Positions 5,385 through 13,383 of a stretch of DNA of 34,765 nt are shown here, one piece after another; positions within the stretch are counted from its first letter, which is position 1, and each line of letters opens with the position of its first letter. Location: IMG/VR virus record IMGVR_UViG_3300032047_000057, positions 1 through 34,765 of that record; one strand, 5' to 3'. Position numbers and translations under genes: made by a program. Below the pieces are notes generated by a model. The model saw nothing but the letters and a program-made list of their open reading frames with translations, was not told the origin of the DNA and ran no database searches. The stretch comes from a virus.

Positions 5385-5560
5385 TTTGTAAGTTTTCCGT
5401 CAACTGTATAGTGTCCGTATAGTTTACCATTTACTCTATATTCATTGCAAACTTCATGAGTTTCAATTATACCTAGAACATCTTCTCTAGTTAGTTTATC
5501 TTCCATTTGCATACCTATTGCCCAAGTAAGATCATTTCCGTAGTTATCTTTATATATCAT
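5381..5560 (-). CDS. Small hypothetical protein (59 aa)
   Basis: Reads MIYKDNYGNDLTWAIGMQME..., ending YGHYTVDGKLTN. The ATG overlaps the stop of the upstream gene by 4 nt (ATGA), and the stop codon is embedded in promoter-like copy 5. Acidic first half (EDKLTREDVLGIIETHEV), strand-rich second half with two short hairpins (YRVNGKLYG, YTVDGKLT). Function unknown, but the coupling at both ends supports a real gene. Confidence 0.7.
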   Translation of the reverse strand: MIYKDNYGNDLTWAIGMQMEDKLTREDVLGIIETHEVCNEYRVNGKLYGHYTVDGKLTN

Positions 5561-5874
5561 ATTGTTACTGTATTTCTTTGGTAGAATCGTTCAACCCATT
5601 CTACTAGGTATTTATATCTTTCTTGAGGATTTTTTAATAATACTCTTTCGTACATTTCATAGTAATTTCCTTTAGTATTAGGTTTTATTTTTATTACTTT
5701 ATTTATTTGGTAAAGTCTATCATTTCCTTCAATTCTTACATATCCACTATTATAACTATAGACATGTTTTACTACACCTTCTCTAACTGGTTCACCGTTA
5801 TAGTATATTGTTTTTACTATTGGTTTAAGTTCAAATTTTAATGTACCGTTTTTATTAATGTTTACTAATTTCAT
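5557..5874 (-). CDS. Hypothetical protein (105 aa)
   Basis: MKLVNINKNGTLKFELKPIV..., basic and strand-rich through residue ~70 (YNGEPVREGVVKHVYSYNSG), then a helical C-terminus (QERYKYLVEWVERFYQRNTV). No Cys and no membrane span. It is coupled by 4-nt overlaps to genes on both sides within the operon starting at promoter-like copy 6. Family not recognised. Confidence 0.75.
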   Translation of the reverse strand: MKLVNINKNGTLKFELKPIVKTIYYNGEPVREGVVKHVYSYNSGYVRIEGNDRLYQINKVIKIKPNTKGNYYEMYERVLLKNPQERYKYLVEWVERFYQRNTVTI

Positions 5875-6071
5875 ATTTTTCTGTATTTTAATGTATTATT
5901 ATTTATTAAGTTTTTATAGTATTGTTTACTTTGTTTAGTTAAATCTTTTATTAACATTTCTTCAGTTTCACCATCTTCCAAATCACATTCGAATTTAACA
6001 AAGTTAGTTATTTCGTTTTGGTGAGTGGAGTAGTATTCTAAAGTTTCTATATTCCAGTAAAATTCTTTCAT
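5871..6071 (-). CDS. Small hypothetical protein (66 aa)
   Basis: MKEFYWNIETLEYYSTHQNE..., acidic centre (FECDLEDGETEEMLIKDLTK) and basic Tyr/Lys/Asn-rich end. First gene after promoter-like copy 6, with an A/T-only leader of about 23 nt (TAAATAAATAATAATAAT just before the ATG) and no Shine-Dalgarno, the leader type expected for a Bacteroidetes-infecting phage. Function unknown. Confidence 0.75.
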   Translation of the reverse strand: MKEFYWNIETLEYYSTHQNEITNFVKFECDLEDGETEEMLIKDLTKQSKQYYKNLINNNTLKYRKI

Positions 6072-6094
6072 ATTATTATTATTTATTTACACTT

Positions 6095-6121
6095 ATATTA
6101 TCCATAACACTTCGTATTTAG
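6095..6121 (-). promoter_or_regulatory. Leftward promoter-like element, copy 6
   Basis: CTAAATACGAA, 7 nt (GTGTTAT), GGATAATAT followed by AAGTG. Starts the three-gene operon 6071-5381. No gene overlaps its distal half, so here too the sequence is conserved without coding constraint. Confidence 0.7.
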
Positions 6122-6355
6122 TTTATAAGTAAAAGTAGGTAAATTGTTTACTAATGTGAAATAGTTTACAGATGTAACACTCACTGTCTACTTGAGTGAA
6201 TTAAAAAAAAGTATGACACTAGGTATATAAGGTTTAATAGTAGGTAGCTAATGTCACTGTTTTTATTGTGTTTACTAAGATATTAAGGAATTTAGGTGGT
6301 GCTATACACAGTATGCTATACACCATACCTCTACAGTGTGGTAGTTTGAGTAGAC
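6122..6355. other. Gene-poor interval with inverted and direct repeats
   Basis: No convincing gene on either strand. It contains an inverted repeat CACTCA...TGAGTG (6178-6183 and 6193-6198, 9-nt loop) next to an A8 run, and a 10-bp direct repeat TGCTATACAC at 6300-6309 and 6314-6323. The hairpin lacks a T run on its downstream side on either strand, so it is not a classical terminator. A 30-codon leftward frame starting near 6325 exists but has no support. The interval may be the 3' untranslated region of the gene at 6356 or a small RNA. Confidence 0.4.
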
Positions 6356-6661
6356 CTATTTAGTTAAATCTACTCTTTCAATTACTACATCTCTAACATT
6401 CTTTGGCATGTCAGTTGATTGAGACCAGTACTTTCTTTTAATCCAACATGGCATTAATTGAAGTTTAGGTAACATTACTTTTAACACTTCATCATGATTA
6501 TAAGTAATCTTTTGATTCTTATTGTTAGTGAATGTGATGATTTGATTTCTACCTAACCAGTTATCTCTTACAACAAAGTTGTTTCTTGTAATTGGTGGGA
6601 AGATGTCTGCTAATTCTTTCTTAGATAGTTTAGCAATTGCTGAGTTTAATTTATTATTCAT
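6356..6661 (-). CDS. Hypothetical protein (101 aa)
   Basis: MNNKLNSAIAKLSKKELADI..., basic overall. A helical N-terminus is followed by FPPITRNNFVVRDNWLGRNQ, a strand-rich middle (IITFTNNKNQKITYNHDEVL) and a Lys/Arg-rich end (CWIKRKYWSQSTDMP). The balance suggests a small nucleic-acid-associated protein, but no family is recognised. It lies 18 nt downstream of the tRNA-like element at 6680-6764, in the transcript from promoter-like copy 7. Confidence 0.75.
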   Translation of the reverse strand: MNNKLNSAIAKLSKKELADIFPPITRNNFVVRDNWLGRNQIITFTNNKNQKITYNHDEVLKVMLPKLQLMPCWIKRKYWSQSTDMPKNVRDVVIERVDLTK

Positions 6662-6679
6662 AGTATTAATTTTAATTTA

Positions 6680-6764
6680 GTTGACATGGTGAGAATCGAA
6701 CTCACATTAACCTTTATGTCATTTGATAGATTCAACTTTGTTTAGAGTGGAGAGAATCGTCAAC
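6680..6764 (-). tRNA. Truncated or degenerate tRNA-like element with intact T arm
   Basis: The T arm is canonical (GTGAG-TTCGATT-CTCAC, 6705-6689). Two competing acceptor helices exist. GTTGAC/GTCAAC (6764-6759 with 6685-6680) encloses 85 nt but has no recognisable D or anticodon arm. TGACAT/ATGTCA (6721-6716 with 6687-6682) encloses only the T arm and would make a ~40-nt acceptor/T-arm minihelix. No CCA is encoded. The clean T arm argues for tRNA ancestry or mimicry; loss of the anticodon part argues against a decoding tRNA. The isotype cannot be assigned. Confidence 0.4.
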
Positions 6765-6782
6765 GCCCACTTACAATAGCTT

Positions 6783-6902
6783 CTAGTAAAACTCTCTGTA
6801 GATTGCAAGAACCTTTCTTTGTTCTTCTTTAGTCAATTGAAAGACATTCTTAGAAGGGTAAAGTTTTTTAGAGATTCTGATTAAAGCTGATTGATTATAC
6901 AT
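6783..6902 (-). CDS. Small basic hypothetical protein (39 aa)
   Basis: Reads MYNQSALIRISKKLYPSKNV, then FQLTKEEQRKVLAIYREFY. The residue pattern fits one helix-turn-helix-sized unit with a clear amphipathic second helix. First gene after promoter-like copy 7, with a leader of AAT repeats and no Shine-Dalgarno. Transcription would continue into the tRNA-like element. Function unknown. Confidence 0.65.
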   Translation of the reverse strand: MYNQSALIRISKKLYPSKNVFQLTKEEQRKVLAIYREFY

Positions 6903-6934
6903 AGTTATTTATTTATTATTAGTTACTTACATTA

Positions 6935-6961
6935 TTATTATCCGTTGTCATTCGTATTTAC
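6935..6961 (-). promoter_or_regulatory. Leftward promoter-like element, copy 7
   Basis: GTAAATACGAA, 7 nt (TGACAAC), GGATAATAA. Slightly divergent at both ends but with the same spacing. It directly follows the stop of the membrane-protein gene at 6964. Confidence 0.65.
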
Positions 6962-6963
6962 TA

Positions 6964-7134
6964 TTAGTTATAGATACCGAAGGAAGCATTGTCCATGATT
7001 GATGGGTCAGCGATTATCTGGATGATGATACCGATGATGCCAGTGAATGCTAATGCTGTCATTCCGATTACGACTGCGTTAAGGAACAACTCCCATACTC
7101 TCCATAGTGTTACGTGGTTAAAAATTCTTTTCAT
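6964..7134 (-). CDS. Small single-span membrane protein (56 aa)
   Basis: MKRIFNHVTLWRVWELFLNA, then a long apolar segment at about residues 19-43 (A-V-V-I-G-M-T-A-L-A-F-T-G-I-I-G-I-I-I) ending IADPSIMDNASFGIYN. The basic N-terminus predicts N-in topology. It is the first gene of the leftward arm, behind promoter-like copy 8 with a ~40-nt A/T-rich leader. This suggests early expression. It could act on the host membrane, but nothing in the sequence shows how. Confidence 0.75.
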   Translation of the reverse strand: MKRIFNHVTLWRVWELFLNAVVIGMTALAFTGIIGIIIQIIADPSIMDNASFGIYN

Positions 7135-7174
7135 GATTGTATTATTTATTTATTATTATTAATTACTTACACTC

Positions 7175-7201
7175 ATATTATCCAGTTCGTTCCGTATTTA
7201 G
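7175..7201 (-). promoter_or_regulatory. Leftward promoter-like element, copy 8 (arm-leading)
   Basis: CTAAATACGGA, 7 nt (ACGAACT), GGATAATAT. The rightmost copy, directly at the divergent junction, so it heads the whole leftward arm. Confidence 0.65.
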
Positions 7202-7385
7202 ATCAAAAGGAAAAGGCAAAACATTCGGTTGTATCAGGGAAAAAGGTGGGGGGGTGGGGTAAATGGAACGGGTTTTATTATTGAGTGGTCAGGGTAAATA
7301 CGGTAAGATAACCCATAACCTCTATATGCGACACAAGCTAATAATGTATACTTAATAAGTAGCTCTCGTCACGTAATAATAAAGT
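7202..7385. promoter_or_regulatory. Divergent junction with G-rich tract and probable rightward promoter
   Basis: No gene. Leftward and rightward arms diverge here. On the plus strand GGTGGGGGGGTGGGG (7245-7259), with another GGG at 7270-7272, stands out in an AT-rich genome and could form a G-quadruplex. TAAATACG also occurs on the plus strand (7295-7302), matching half of the leftward element but without its GGATAATAT partner at the right spacing. A rightward promoter for the structural arm should lie before 7386, and this is also a candidate origin or packaging locus; neither is proven. Confidence 0.45.
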
Positions 7386-7616
7386 ATGGCACAAAAACTA
7401 AGTAAAAAAGCAAAGGCTGCTAAGAAAGCAAGAGATAAGAGATATGCAATGACAGCGGACAGGAGAAGAAAGAAAGCTGAGAATCAAAGAAAGCGTAGAG
7501 CAGCTATAAAGAAAGGTAAATGTATCAAAGGTAAAGATTACGATCACAAGACAGGTAAATTCGTATCTGTAAAGAAAAACAGAGGTAACCACGGTAAAGG
7601 TACTAAAAAAGAATAG
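7386..7616 (+). CDS. Small, extremely basic protein
   Basis: 76 aa, MAQKLSKKAKAAKKARDKRY..., with close to half of residues Lys or Arg and almost no acidic residues. There is a short hydrophobic-poor repeat of K-x-A-K-K-A heptads up front, then K-G-K-C-I-K-G-K-D-Y. The composition fits a DNA- or RNA-binding, histone-like or virion DNA-condensing protein; the function is inferred from charge only. It opens the rightward arm and is separated by 2 nt from the tail-fibre gene, so the two are co-transcribed. Confidence 0.75.
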   Translation: MAQKLSKKAKAAKKARDKRYAMTADRRRKKAENQRKRRAAIKKGKCIKGKDYDHKTGKFVSVKKNRGNHGKGTKKE

Positions 7617-7618
7617 AT

Positions 7619-10600
7619 ATGGCTAGAATCTCAACATATGGCTTAGATGACAGTATAAACGAAAATGACCTGATTGCTGGGTCGGACTATCTAGGTACAA
7701 AAAATAACCTACCGGGTGGAACGCCTAGGTATGCAACAAAGAACTTTAAACTAAGGGATTTAGCAAAATACTTTGCAAATGGAGGTTTTAAAGATGGGGA
7801 TTACTATAACCTAGCTCAGATAACTACGAATATTTCTCAGAATTCCAGTACTATTACAGATAACTCAGTAGCAATAGCTTCAGTAAATGCTACTATTACT
7901 ACAAATACAACTAATATATCCTCCAATGCAAATTTCTCACTTAACTTAGCATCGTCATTTGGTACTGTTAATAGTGCCGGTAACATAACAGCATTCTCAG
8001 AATCATTTGCAAACTTAGTATTAGACGCTACTACAAGCGAAAACTATGCTTCAGCTTCACAATTAACTAACCTAACATCTACAGTAAACACAAATACAAC
8101 AAGTATTGCTGCCAAACCAGCTATATTTAGACAAGATGATGCTCCATCTGTCACAGGAGTGGCTAATGGGTCAATATGGTATGATACAAATGATGGAAAT
8201 AGGATCTATGTATTAACCAGTGGGGCATGGGCATCAACACACGACCCTAGAATTTCTACAAACGAAAACAATATAACAAGCAATGTAGCCTCATTGGCAC
8301 TAAGACCTAAGGTTTTTAAGCAAGATGATCCACCTACACTTAGTGGATTACCCGCAAACTCACTATGGTACGACACAAATGACAATAATAAGCTATATAT
8401 ATTCAATGGTACTGCTTGGGTACTTACAGATGACACTAGAACAGGTTTAAATGTAACTTCTATAGCTACTGCAAACACAAATATTGCTACAAATGCAACA
8501 AATATCACTTCTAGTGCTAGTAAAATAACAGAATTAGAGTCCCAATTTACATTTTCGGGTACAGATATCAATGGAGTAGCAAATGCACTGTCAACAAGCA
8601 TCAGTAGTACAGCTACATCAGCTGCCGGAGCAGTCGCAAGTGACTTAGATAAGCTAGAAGCAGTATTTTCACAAGACGGTAATGGTGATGTAACTGGAAT
8701 TACAGGTGTATTGTCCACCGCGGTCACTACAAATGCAAATGCAGCAATAGCAAATGCAAGTTTAGCATCAGCATCGTCTGTTACCGCATTAACATCCACA
8801 GTAAATGGCAATACTGCTAATATAACTACTGCATCGAACACTCTAGCTACGGTTGAAGGATATACAGAGTCTAGATATACTATGAAAGTAGATGCAAATG
8901 GTTCTTTTGCTGGTATGTCTATACTTGCAACTAACGGTACAACATCAGATGCTTTTTCAGAAATAAGATTTGTAGCAGATTCATTTAAAATATATAATGG
9001 AGGCTCAGCTAGTCTATCAGGTAGCTATGATGCACCTTTTGAAGTTGTTGGTGGGGTTGTAAAAATTAAAAGTGCAAATATAGGTACTGTAGCATTCGGT
9101 GATTTATCCGGTGCACCATCTACATCATTTACAACTATAGTATATGCTTCTGATGTAAACGGAACATCTCCATCCTTAACTAAAGGTACTAGAACATTCT
9201 ACGCTATATACCAAGGTTCAACACAAATTGATCTAACGGACTCTAGTGCGGTTGGAGCTTTAACATTTAATCCTATTACAGGTAGTACTGGTGCTTCGGG
9301 TGCGGATGCAAAAACAATAAAATTAAGTTCAAGTGCATTAGTTGTTAAATATGATTCAGAAGGGAACAACCCGGCTCCATCATCTATAACATTAACCGCA
9401 AATTCTACAAATTTCGCCGATGGCTTCTTTAAATTTACTGGAGGTGGATCACATTTTACAGATGAAGGATCATTTACAGATGGTTCAGGACAAAACCAAG
9501 ATACAGCAACTATATCAGTACCTTCGACATTTTCAGGTTTTGGTGCGCCAATTGAAATGCGAGCGGGTGTGGCAGAGGGTAACCAAGTTGAGGGGGCATT
9601 TGACACTATAAATATAGCTCCTGTAAAAGAAGGGTCTAATGGTTTAACAATTGTTTTATCAAATGCAGCACATGCTGTTCCTGCTGATAAAGACGGTGCA
9701 GTATCTAGTTATGCTGGATCTGGTACAGATATAGTAGTATTTGATGGTGCTACTGAATATAACAGTGTCGCAAGTAATGCAACTCCTGGTAATAATGAAT
9801 TTAAAGTAACTACAAGCGTAACAACAGGTACTATAACTGTAGGTGCACAAAATATATCAGCTGATAAAATAACATTCGCTAACCATAGTGGAATGACAAG
9901 TGATTTAGCTATTATTGAATATACTATTAATGTAGAGAACACAACTACAATAAAAAAATATCAAACCATAAATAAATCAAAACAAGGATTAACTGGTGCA
10001 GCTGGGGCTGATGGATCAAACGGTATTGATGGTAAGTCAGTTGATTTAACAGCAGGTGATTTTAGTTTTGAATACAACGCAGCAGGAAGTTCACCCTCAC
10101 CTTCTAGTGTTACAGTTACTGCTAGTGCTAATAATTTAGCAGGTACTGGTTATTATGAATTTTTCTTAAATGACGTTAGTACAGGTGCATCGGCAACTGG
10201 GAATACATATACATATACTCCAAAAGCAGCTTATGCAGATATGCCTGAAAAGATTGAAGTAGAAGTAAGAGATGGTGGAAATACAGCAGCTATTGTGGCA
10301 AGAGACCAAATAAGTATGTTTGGTATTAAACCAGGTGCTACTGGTGCTGCTGGTAGTAATGGAACTAACGGAAGTAATGGAAGTAATGGAAGTAATGGAA
10401 GTAATGGTTCAGATGGTGATGATGGTGCCGACGCTTACACTGTAGTATTAACAAATGAAGCACACACATTACCTACAACAAATGCTGGTACAGTAACATA
10501 TACAGGAAGTGGTACTAATATTATAGTTTATAAAGGAGTAACAGAATTAAATAGTGTTACAGGTACACCTGGGGCTGGTGAATTTAAAGTAACTGCCACA

Positions 10601-12259
10601 GCAACTAATGTGACAGCAGGTGCACAAACCGTATCAGGCAATCCTTCTGTGTTTGCAGATGCAAGTGCAATGAACCAAAATAACGCACAAATCTCATTTG
10701 CTGTTCTTATTGAAAATACTGTAACTATAACTAAAATACAAACATTAGCTAAATCTAACCAAGGTTCAGATGGATCAGATGGTTCAGATGGATCAAATGG
10801 AACGAATGGCACAAACGGTACAAATGGGACTAATGGTACAAATGGAACGAATGGTAAACAAACCGTAACGGGTATTATATGGCATACTGCTGGTCAAAGT
10901 AGTGCACCAAGCACACCAAGTAATTCAGGTATAAGTTGGAATTTTGGCTCTTCAGCATTTGGTTCATATCCTACAGGTTGGCAAAAAGAGTCTCCTGCAA
11001 TGGCTGCTGGAACAGCAAGTAACCAATATTGGACTTCAGCATTTACAGTAATTGAAACTACAGCGGGAGGTGGATCAGGTACACCAACTTTTGCAGCGCC
11101 TGTTAGAGCGTTTGCATTTAATCAAGTTGCTACATTTAGTTCTTTATCAACAAGTGGCAGTACAACTATAAATGGTGATAATATAACAACCGGTACTATT
11201 CAAAGTGCTAATTACGATGCTCCCGATGGTGCTGAAGTATATGCTGATGCTGGTACTAAATTTAATTTAAGTAATGGTGAACTAATATCTAAACAGTTCA
11301 AAATTGATAGTAGTGGTAATGCTAAATTTGGTGGTGATATTCAAGTTGATAGCTTTGCAACAATTGGTGGTACCGCTACATCCTTAGATTCAAACGGTAG
11401 GGCAACCGCATTGCTATTAAAAAATCTAGGTGCTGTATCAGGTGATTCTGGTTCGGTTTGTATGGAAATGCAATCAGCATCAAGATATCACCATGTAATA
11501 GAAATGACTGGTGGTGGTGGTACATCAGGTAATTTTGATTTAAGTGCTAAATATAGACTAGGTAAATCGGTTACAGCTGCAGCGGAAGGAGATAATTATT
11601 CTAAACAGGTAATGATATTAAATGGTGCTGGATTAATAATACCAAATCAAACCGCAAATAGTGTTACAGCCTCTGCTGATTATGCTAGTGGTATGAATAT
11701 TATATTTAATGAAAATTCAGGTTCTAGAACAACAACATCAGGGAGACTTCATGTTAGTGAATATTTTAAAACATTTTTCTTAGATATTCCATCAGCTCCA
11801 TCATCAACATCCCCTTATGCTGGTAGAGGATTTAGTATGAGAAAAATGGTTACTGGCTCACCAAATTATGAATCTGAAATTTTATGGGTTTTACCAGCTT
11901 CAAATAGTCTACATGTTAAAGGTGATATAGTTGCCGCTGAATCTTCAGATGAAAGATTAAAAGATAATATAAAACCTATAGAGAATGCTGTAGATAAAAT
12001 AGGAAAAATTGGTGGATATGAATTTGATTGGAATGATAAACAAGAATTATACGAAGGTCATGATGTAGGAGTTATAGCACAAGAAATTGAAGAAGTACTA
12101 CCTGAAGTTGTAGAAACAAGAGAAGACGGTTACAAAGCTGTTAATTATAAAAAAATAGTACCGTTACTTATACAAGCAATAAAAGAACAGCAAAAACAAA
12201 TAGATGAATTATCGGGTAAAAATAACAATATGGCCCCGGATCATGATTTTAAAAAATAA
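7619..12259 (+). CDS. Large collagen-like tail fibre with C-terminal S74 intramolecular chaperone
   Basis: 1546 aa. An N-terminal attachment-like region (L-I-A-G-S-D-Y-L-G-T) is followed by coiled/beta stretches rich in T-x-x-N, and two copies of a ~33-residue module (Q-D-D-x-P...W-Y-D-T-N-D, about 170-205 and 237-272). After that come two alternating beta-domain pairs (A about 565-650, B 651-795, A' 815-905, B' 940-1045). Gly-x-y collagen-like runs punctuate them (about 906-938 and 1049-1080, mostly GSN/GTN/GSD). The last ~105 residues are a peptidase S74 domain with the S1443-D-E-R-L-K1448 Ser/Lys dyad; it should trimerise the fibre and cleave itself off. This is probably a receptor-binding fibre. 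Confidence 0.92.
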   Translation: MARISTYGLDDSINENDLIAGSDYLGTKNNLPGGTPRYATKNFKLRDLAKYFANGGFKDGDYYNLAQITTNISQNSSTITDNSVAIASVNATITTNTTNISSNANFSLNLASSFGTVNSAGNITAFSESFANLVLDATTSENYASASQLTNLTSTVNTNTTSIAAKPAIFRQDDAPSVTGVANGSIWYDTNDGNRIYVLTSGAWASTHDPRISTNENNITSNVASLALRPKVFKQDDPPTLSGLPANSLWYDTNDNNKLYIFNGTAWVLTDDTRTGLNVTSIATANTNIATNATNITSSASKITELESQFTFSGTDINGVANALSTSISSTATSAAGAVASDLDKLEAVFSQDGNGDVTGITGVLSTAVTTNANAAIANASLASASSVTALTSTVNGNTANITTASNTLATVEGYTESRYTMKVDANGSFAGMSILATNGTTSDAFSEIRFVADSFKIYNGGSASLSGSYDAPFEVVGGVVKIKSANIGTVAFGDLSGAPSTSFTTIVYASDVNGTSPSLTKGTRTFYAIYQGSTQIDLTDSSAVGALTFNPITGSTGASGADAKTIKLSSSALVVKYDSEGNNPAPSSITLTANSTNFADGFFKFTGGGSHFTDEGSFTDGSGQNQDTATISVPSTFSGFGAPIEMRAGVAEGNQVEGAFDTINIAPVKEGSNGLTIVLSNAAHAVPADKDGAVSSYAGSGTDIVVFDGATEYNSVASNATPGNNEFKVTTSVTTGTITVGAQNISADKITFANHSGMTSDLAIIEYTINVENTTTIKKYQTINKSKQGLTGAAGADGSNGIDGKSVDLTAGDFSFEYNAAGSSPSPSSVTVTASANNLAGTGYYEFFLNDVSTGASATGNTYTYTPKAAYADMPEKIEVEVRDGGNTAAIVARDQISMFGIKPGATGAAGSNGTNGSNGSNGSNGSNGSDGDDGADAYTVVLTNEAHTLPTTNAGTVTYTGSGTNIIVYKGVTELNSVTGTPGAGEFKVTATATNVTAGAQTVSGNPSVFADASAMNQNNAQISFAVLIENTVTITKIQTLAKSNQGSDGSDGSDGSNGTNGTNGTNGTNGTNGTNGKQTVTGIIWHTAGQSSAPSTPSNSGISWNFGSSAFGSYPTGWQKESPAMAAGTASNQYWTSAFTVIETTAGGGSGTPTFAAPVRAFAFNQVATFSSLSTSGSTTINGDNITTGTIQSANYDAPDGAEVYADAGTKFNLSNGELISKQFKIDSSGNAKFGGDIQVDSFATIGGTATSLDSNGRATALLLKNLGAVSGDSGSVCMEMQSASRYHHVIEMTGGGGTSGNFDLSAKYRLGKSVTAAAEGDNYSKQVMILNGAGLIIPNQTANSVTASADYASGMNIIFNENSGSRTTTSGRLHVSEYFKTFFLDIPSAPSSTSPYAGRGFSMRKMVTGSPNYESEILWVLPASNSLHVKGDIVAAESSDERLKDNIKPIENAVDKIGKIGGYEFDWNDKQELYEGHDVGVIAQEIEEVLPEVVETREDGYKAVNYKKIVPLLIQAIKEQQKQIDELSGKNNNMAPDHDFKK

Positions 12260-12264
12260 ATAAT

Positions 12265-12612
12265 ATGGCAATAACTTATAATTGGGACTGTAAAACATTA
12301 CACGTACATACGAGTCACACAGATTTTAGTGCTTCACCAATAACCAAAAGTAATGTTGCTTATGAAGTTATATGGACTTTAACAGCAACTAATGAAGACA
12401 ATGTATTAGAATCTATAACTAGAAAAACAGTTTTACCTGTAAATGATCTATCTAGTTTCCAAGAAAAAGACGATTTAACAAATGACATAGTAAAAGCTTG
12501 GGTTTTTGCAATAATAGGACCCGATGCTAAAACAGCTTATGAAGCTGAGGTCGCTAATTTGTTATCAGAAAAAATTACACCTACAAAAGTATTAATAACA
12601 CTAAGTTCATAA
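12265..12612 (+). CDS. Small fibre-associated or tail protein (115 aa)
   Basis: MAITYNWDCKTLHVHTSHTD..., strand-rich first half and a helical C-terminus (DIVKAWVFAIIGPDAKTAYE). I recall short proteins beginning with this Y-N-W-x-C pattern next to phage tail-fibre genes; none has a firm function. It follows the fibre stop by 5 nt and precedes another fibre-like gene by 1 nt, so a virion or assembly role is inferred from context. No signal peptide. Confidence 0.7.
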   Translation: MAITYNWDCKTLHVHTSHTDFSASPITKSNVAYEVIWTLTATNEDNVLESITRKTVLPVNDLSSFQEKDDLTNDIVKAWVFAIIGPDAKTAYEAEVANLLSEKITPTKVLITLSS

Positions 12613-12613
12613 A

Positions 12614-12991
12614 ATGGCTTTACAATCCAGTGGATCAATATCTATAAGTGAAATAAAAGCAGAAGTAGGTGGTAGTAGCAGTTCGCTAACAACTTTATCT
12701 ACAACAGCTGGTAAAAGTGCACCTCACGGTATGCAAGAGTTTTATAGCTATTCAGCATATCAAACCTTTAACGGTTCATCAGCTACTGGTTTTATTGGAG
12801 GGTGTAGTGAAATAACTGGTGTACAATACTGGCATAATGGCAGTGCTACATATCCAGTTAATAATGATGTTGTATATACTAACAATAGTGGTAGCTCTGT
12901 TTTAGGTAACGGAATATATAAAATTGCTAGTAACAAATTAATGGTAATAACTGGCGGAAGTGGAGTTGTTAGTTCGATTAATGACTGTTAA
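12614..12991 (+). CDS. Small tail-fibre-like structural protein (125 aa)
   Basis: Starts MALQSSGSISISEIKAEVGG, a phage-tail opening (S-I-S-x-S-E-I-x-x-E-V-G-G) seen in fibre and needle proteins, then T/S/G-rich beta sequence with two Cys (in G-G-C-S-E and the C-terminal N-D-C). These may pair as a disulphide or bind metal. It shares the operon with the large fibre. The role as a minor fibre or tip component is inferred from its N-terminus and neighbourhood. Confidence 0.7.
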   Translation: MALQSSGSISISEIKAEVGGSSSSLTTLSTTAGKSAPHGMQEFYSYSAYQTFNGSSATGFIGGCSEITGVQYWHNGSATYPVNNDVVYTNNSGSSVLGNGIYKIASNKLMVITGGSGVVSSINDC

Positions 12992-13050
12992 TAACCTATT
13001 AACATATTATATAACCGCGTGATAATATAAATATATAAAAACCAAAACCA

Positions 13051-13359
13051 ATGACATTTTTTTATAAAACCTATTCTTTCTCGAATAATAGTACAGAAGG
13101 AGTATCCGAAGAAACCCGAAAAACCTGGGAATTCTTTGCAGACAAAAAGAACTGGAGAATTGTACAATTACCAAATGGCTTTTATCAAACGGAATGCAAG
13201 AACTTAGATGCTCACGGCAAACCTACTGATGATTGGCATGACGTAACCAGAAGGGAAACAATCGAATCAGCTGAGGCTGCAATTGACGGAAGTATTGAAC
13301 ACTATAACAAAAGATTAGAGTTCGCTAAAGGACCTAAAGTAGTCAAGACTTTCAAATAA
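13051..13359 (+). CDS. Hypothetical protein upstream of groEL (102 aa)
   Basis: MTFFYKTYSFSNNSTEGVSE..., charged and aromatic, with a W-x-F-F-A-D-K-K-N-W segment and a C-terminal helix (SAEAAIDGSIEHYNKRLEFA). No membrane span. The 59-nt gap before it contains GATAATATAAATATATAA, a possible local promoter for this gene and the chaperonin pair. Family not recognised. Confidence 0.75.
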   Translation: MTFFYKTYSFSNNSTEGVSEETRKTWEFFADKKNWRIVQLPNGFYQTECKNLDAHGKPTDDWHDVTRRETIESAEAAIDGSIEHYNKRLEFAKGPKVVKTFK

Positions 13360-13383
13360 TAACCACTTTATAAATTTAATTTA

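Noticed and set aside
6178-6198. Rho-independent terminator at the CACTCA/TGAGTG hairpin
   Set aside because: The adjoining A/T run is on the wrong side of the hairpin for the leftward operon and gives A's, not T's, rightward.
6234-6326. 30-codon leftward frame starting MVYSIL
   Set aside because: It is short, its GAGG lies too close to the ATG, it has no promoter element of its own and no coding character.
8206-8841. 211-aa leftward frame inside the large fibre gene
   Set aside because: An antisense shadow: Val/Ala-rich composition follows from the fibre's repeated Ala/Thr/Asn codons, and there is no leftward expression signal in this arm.
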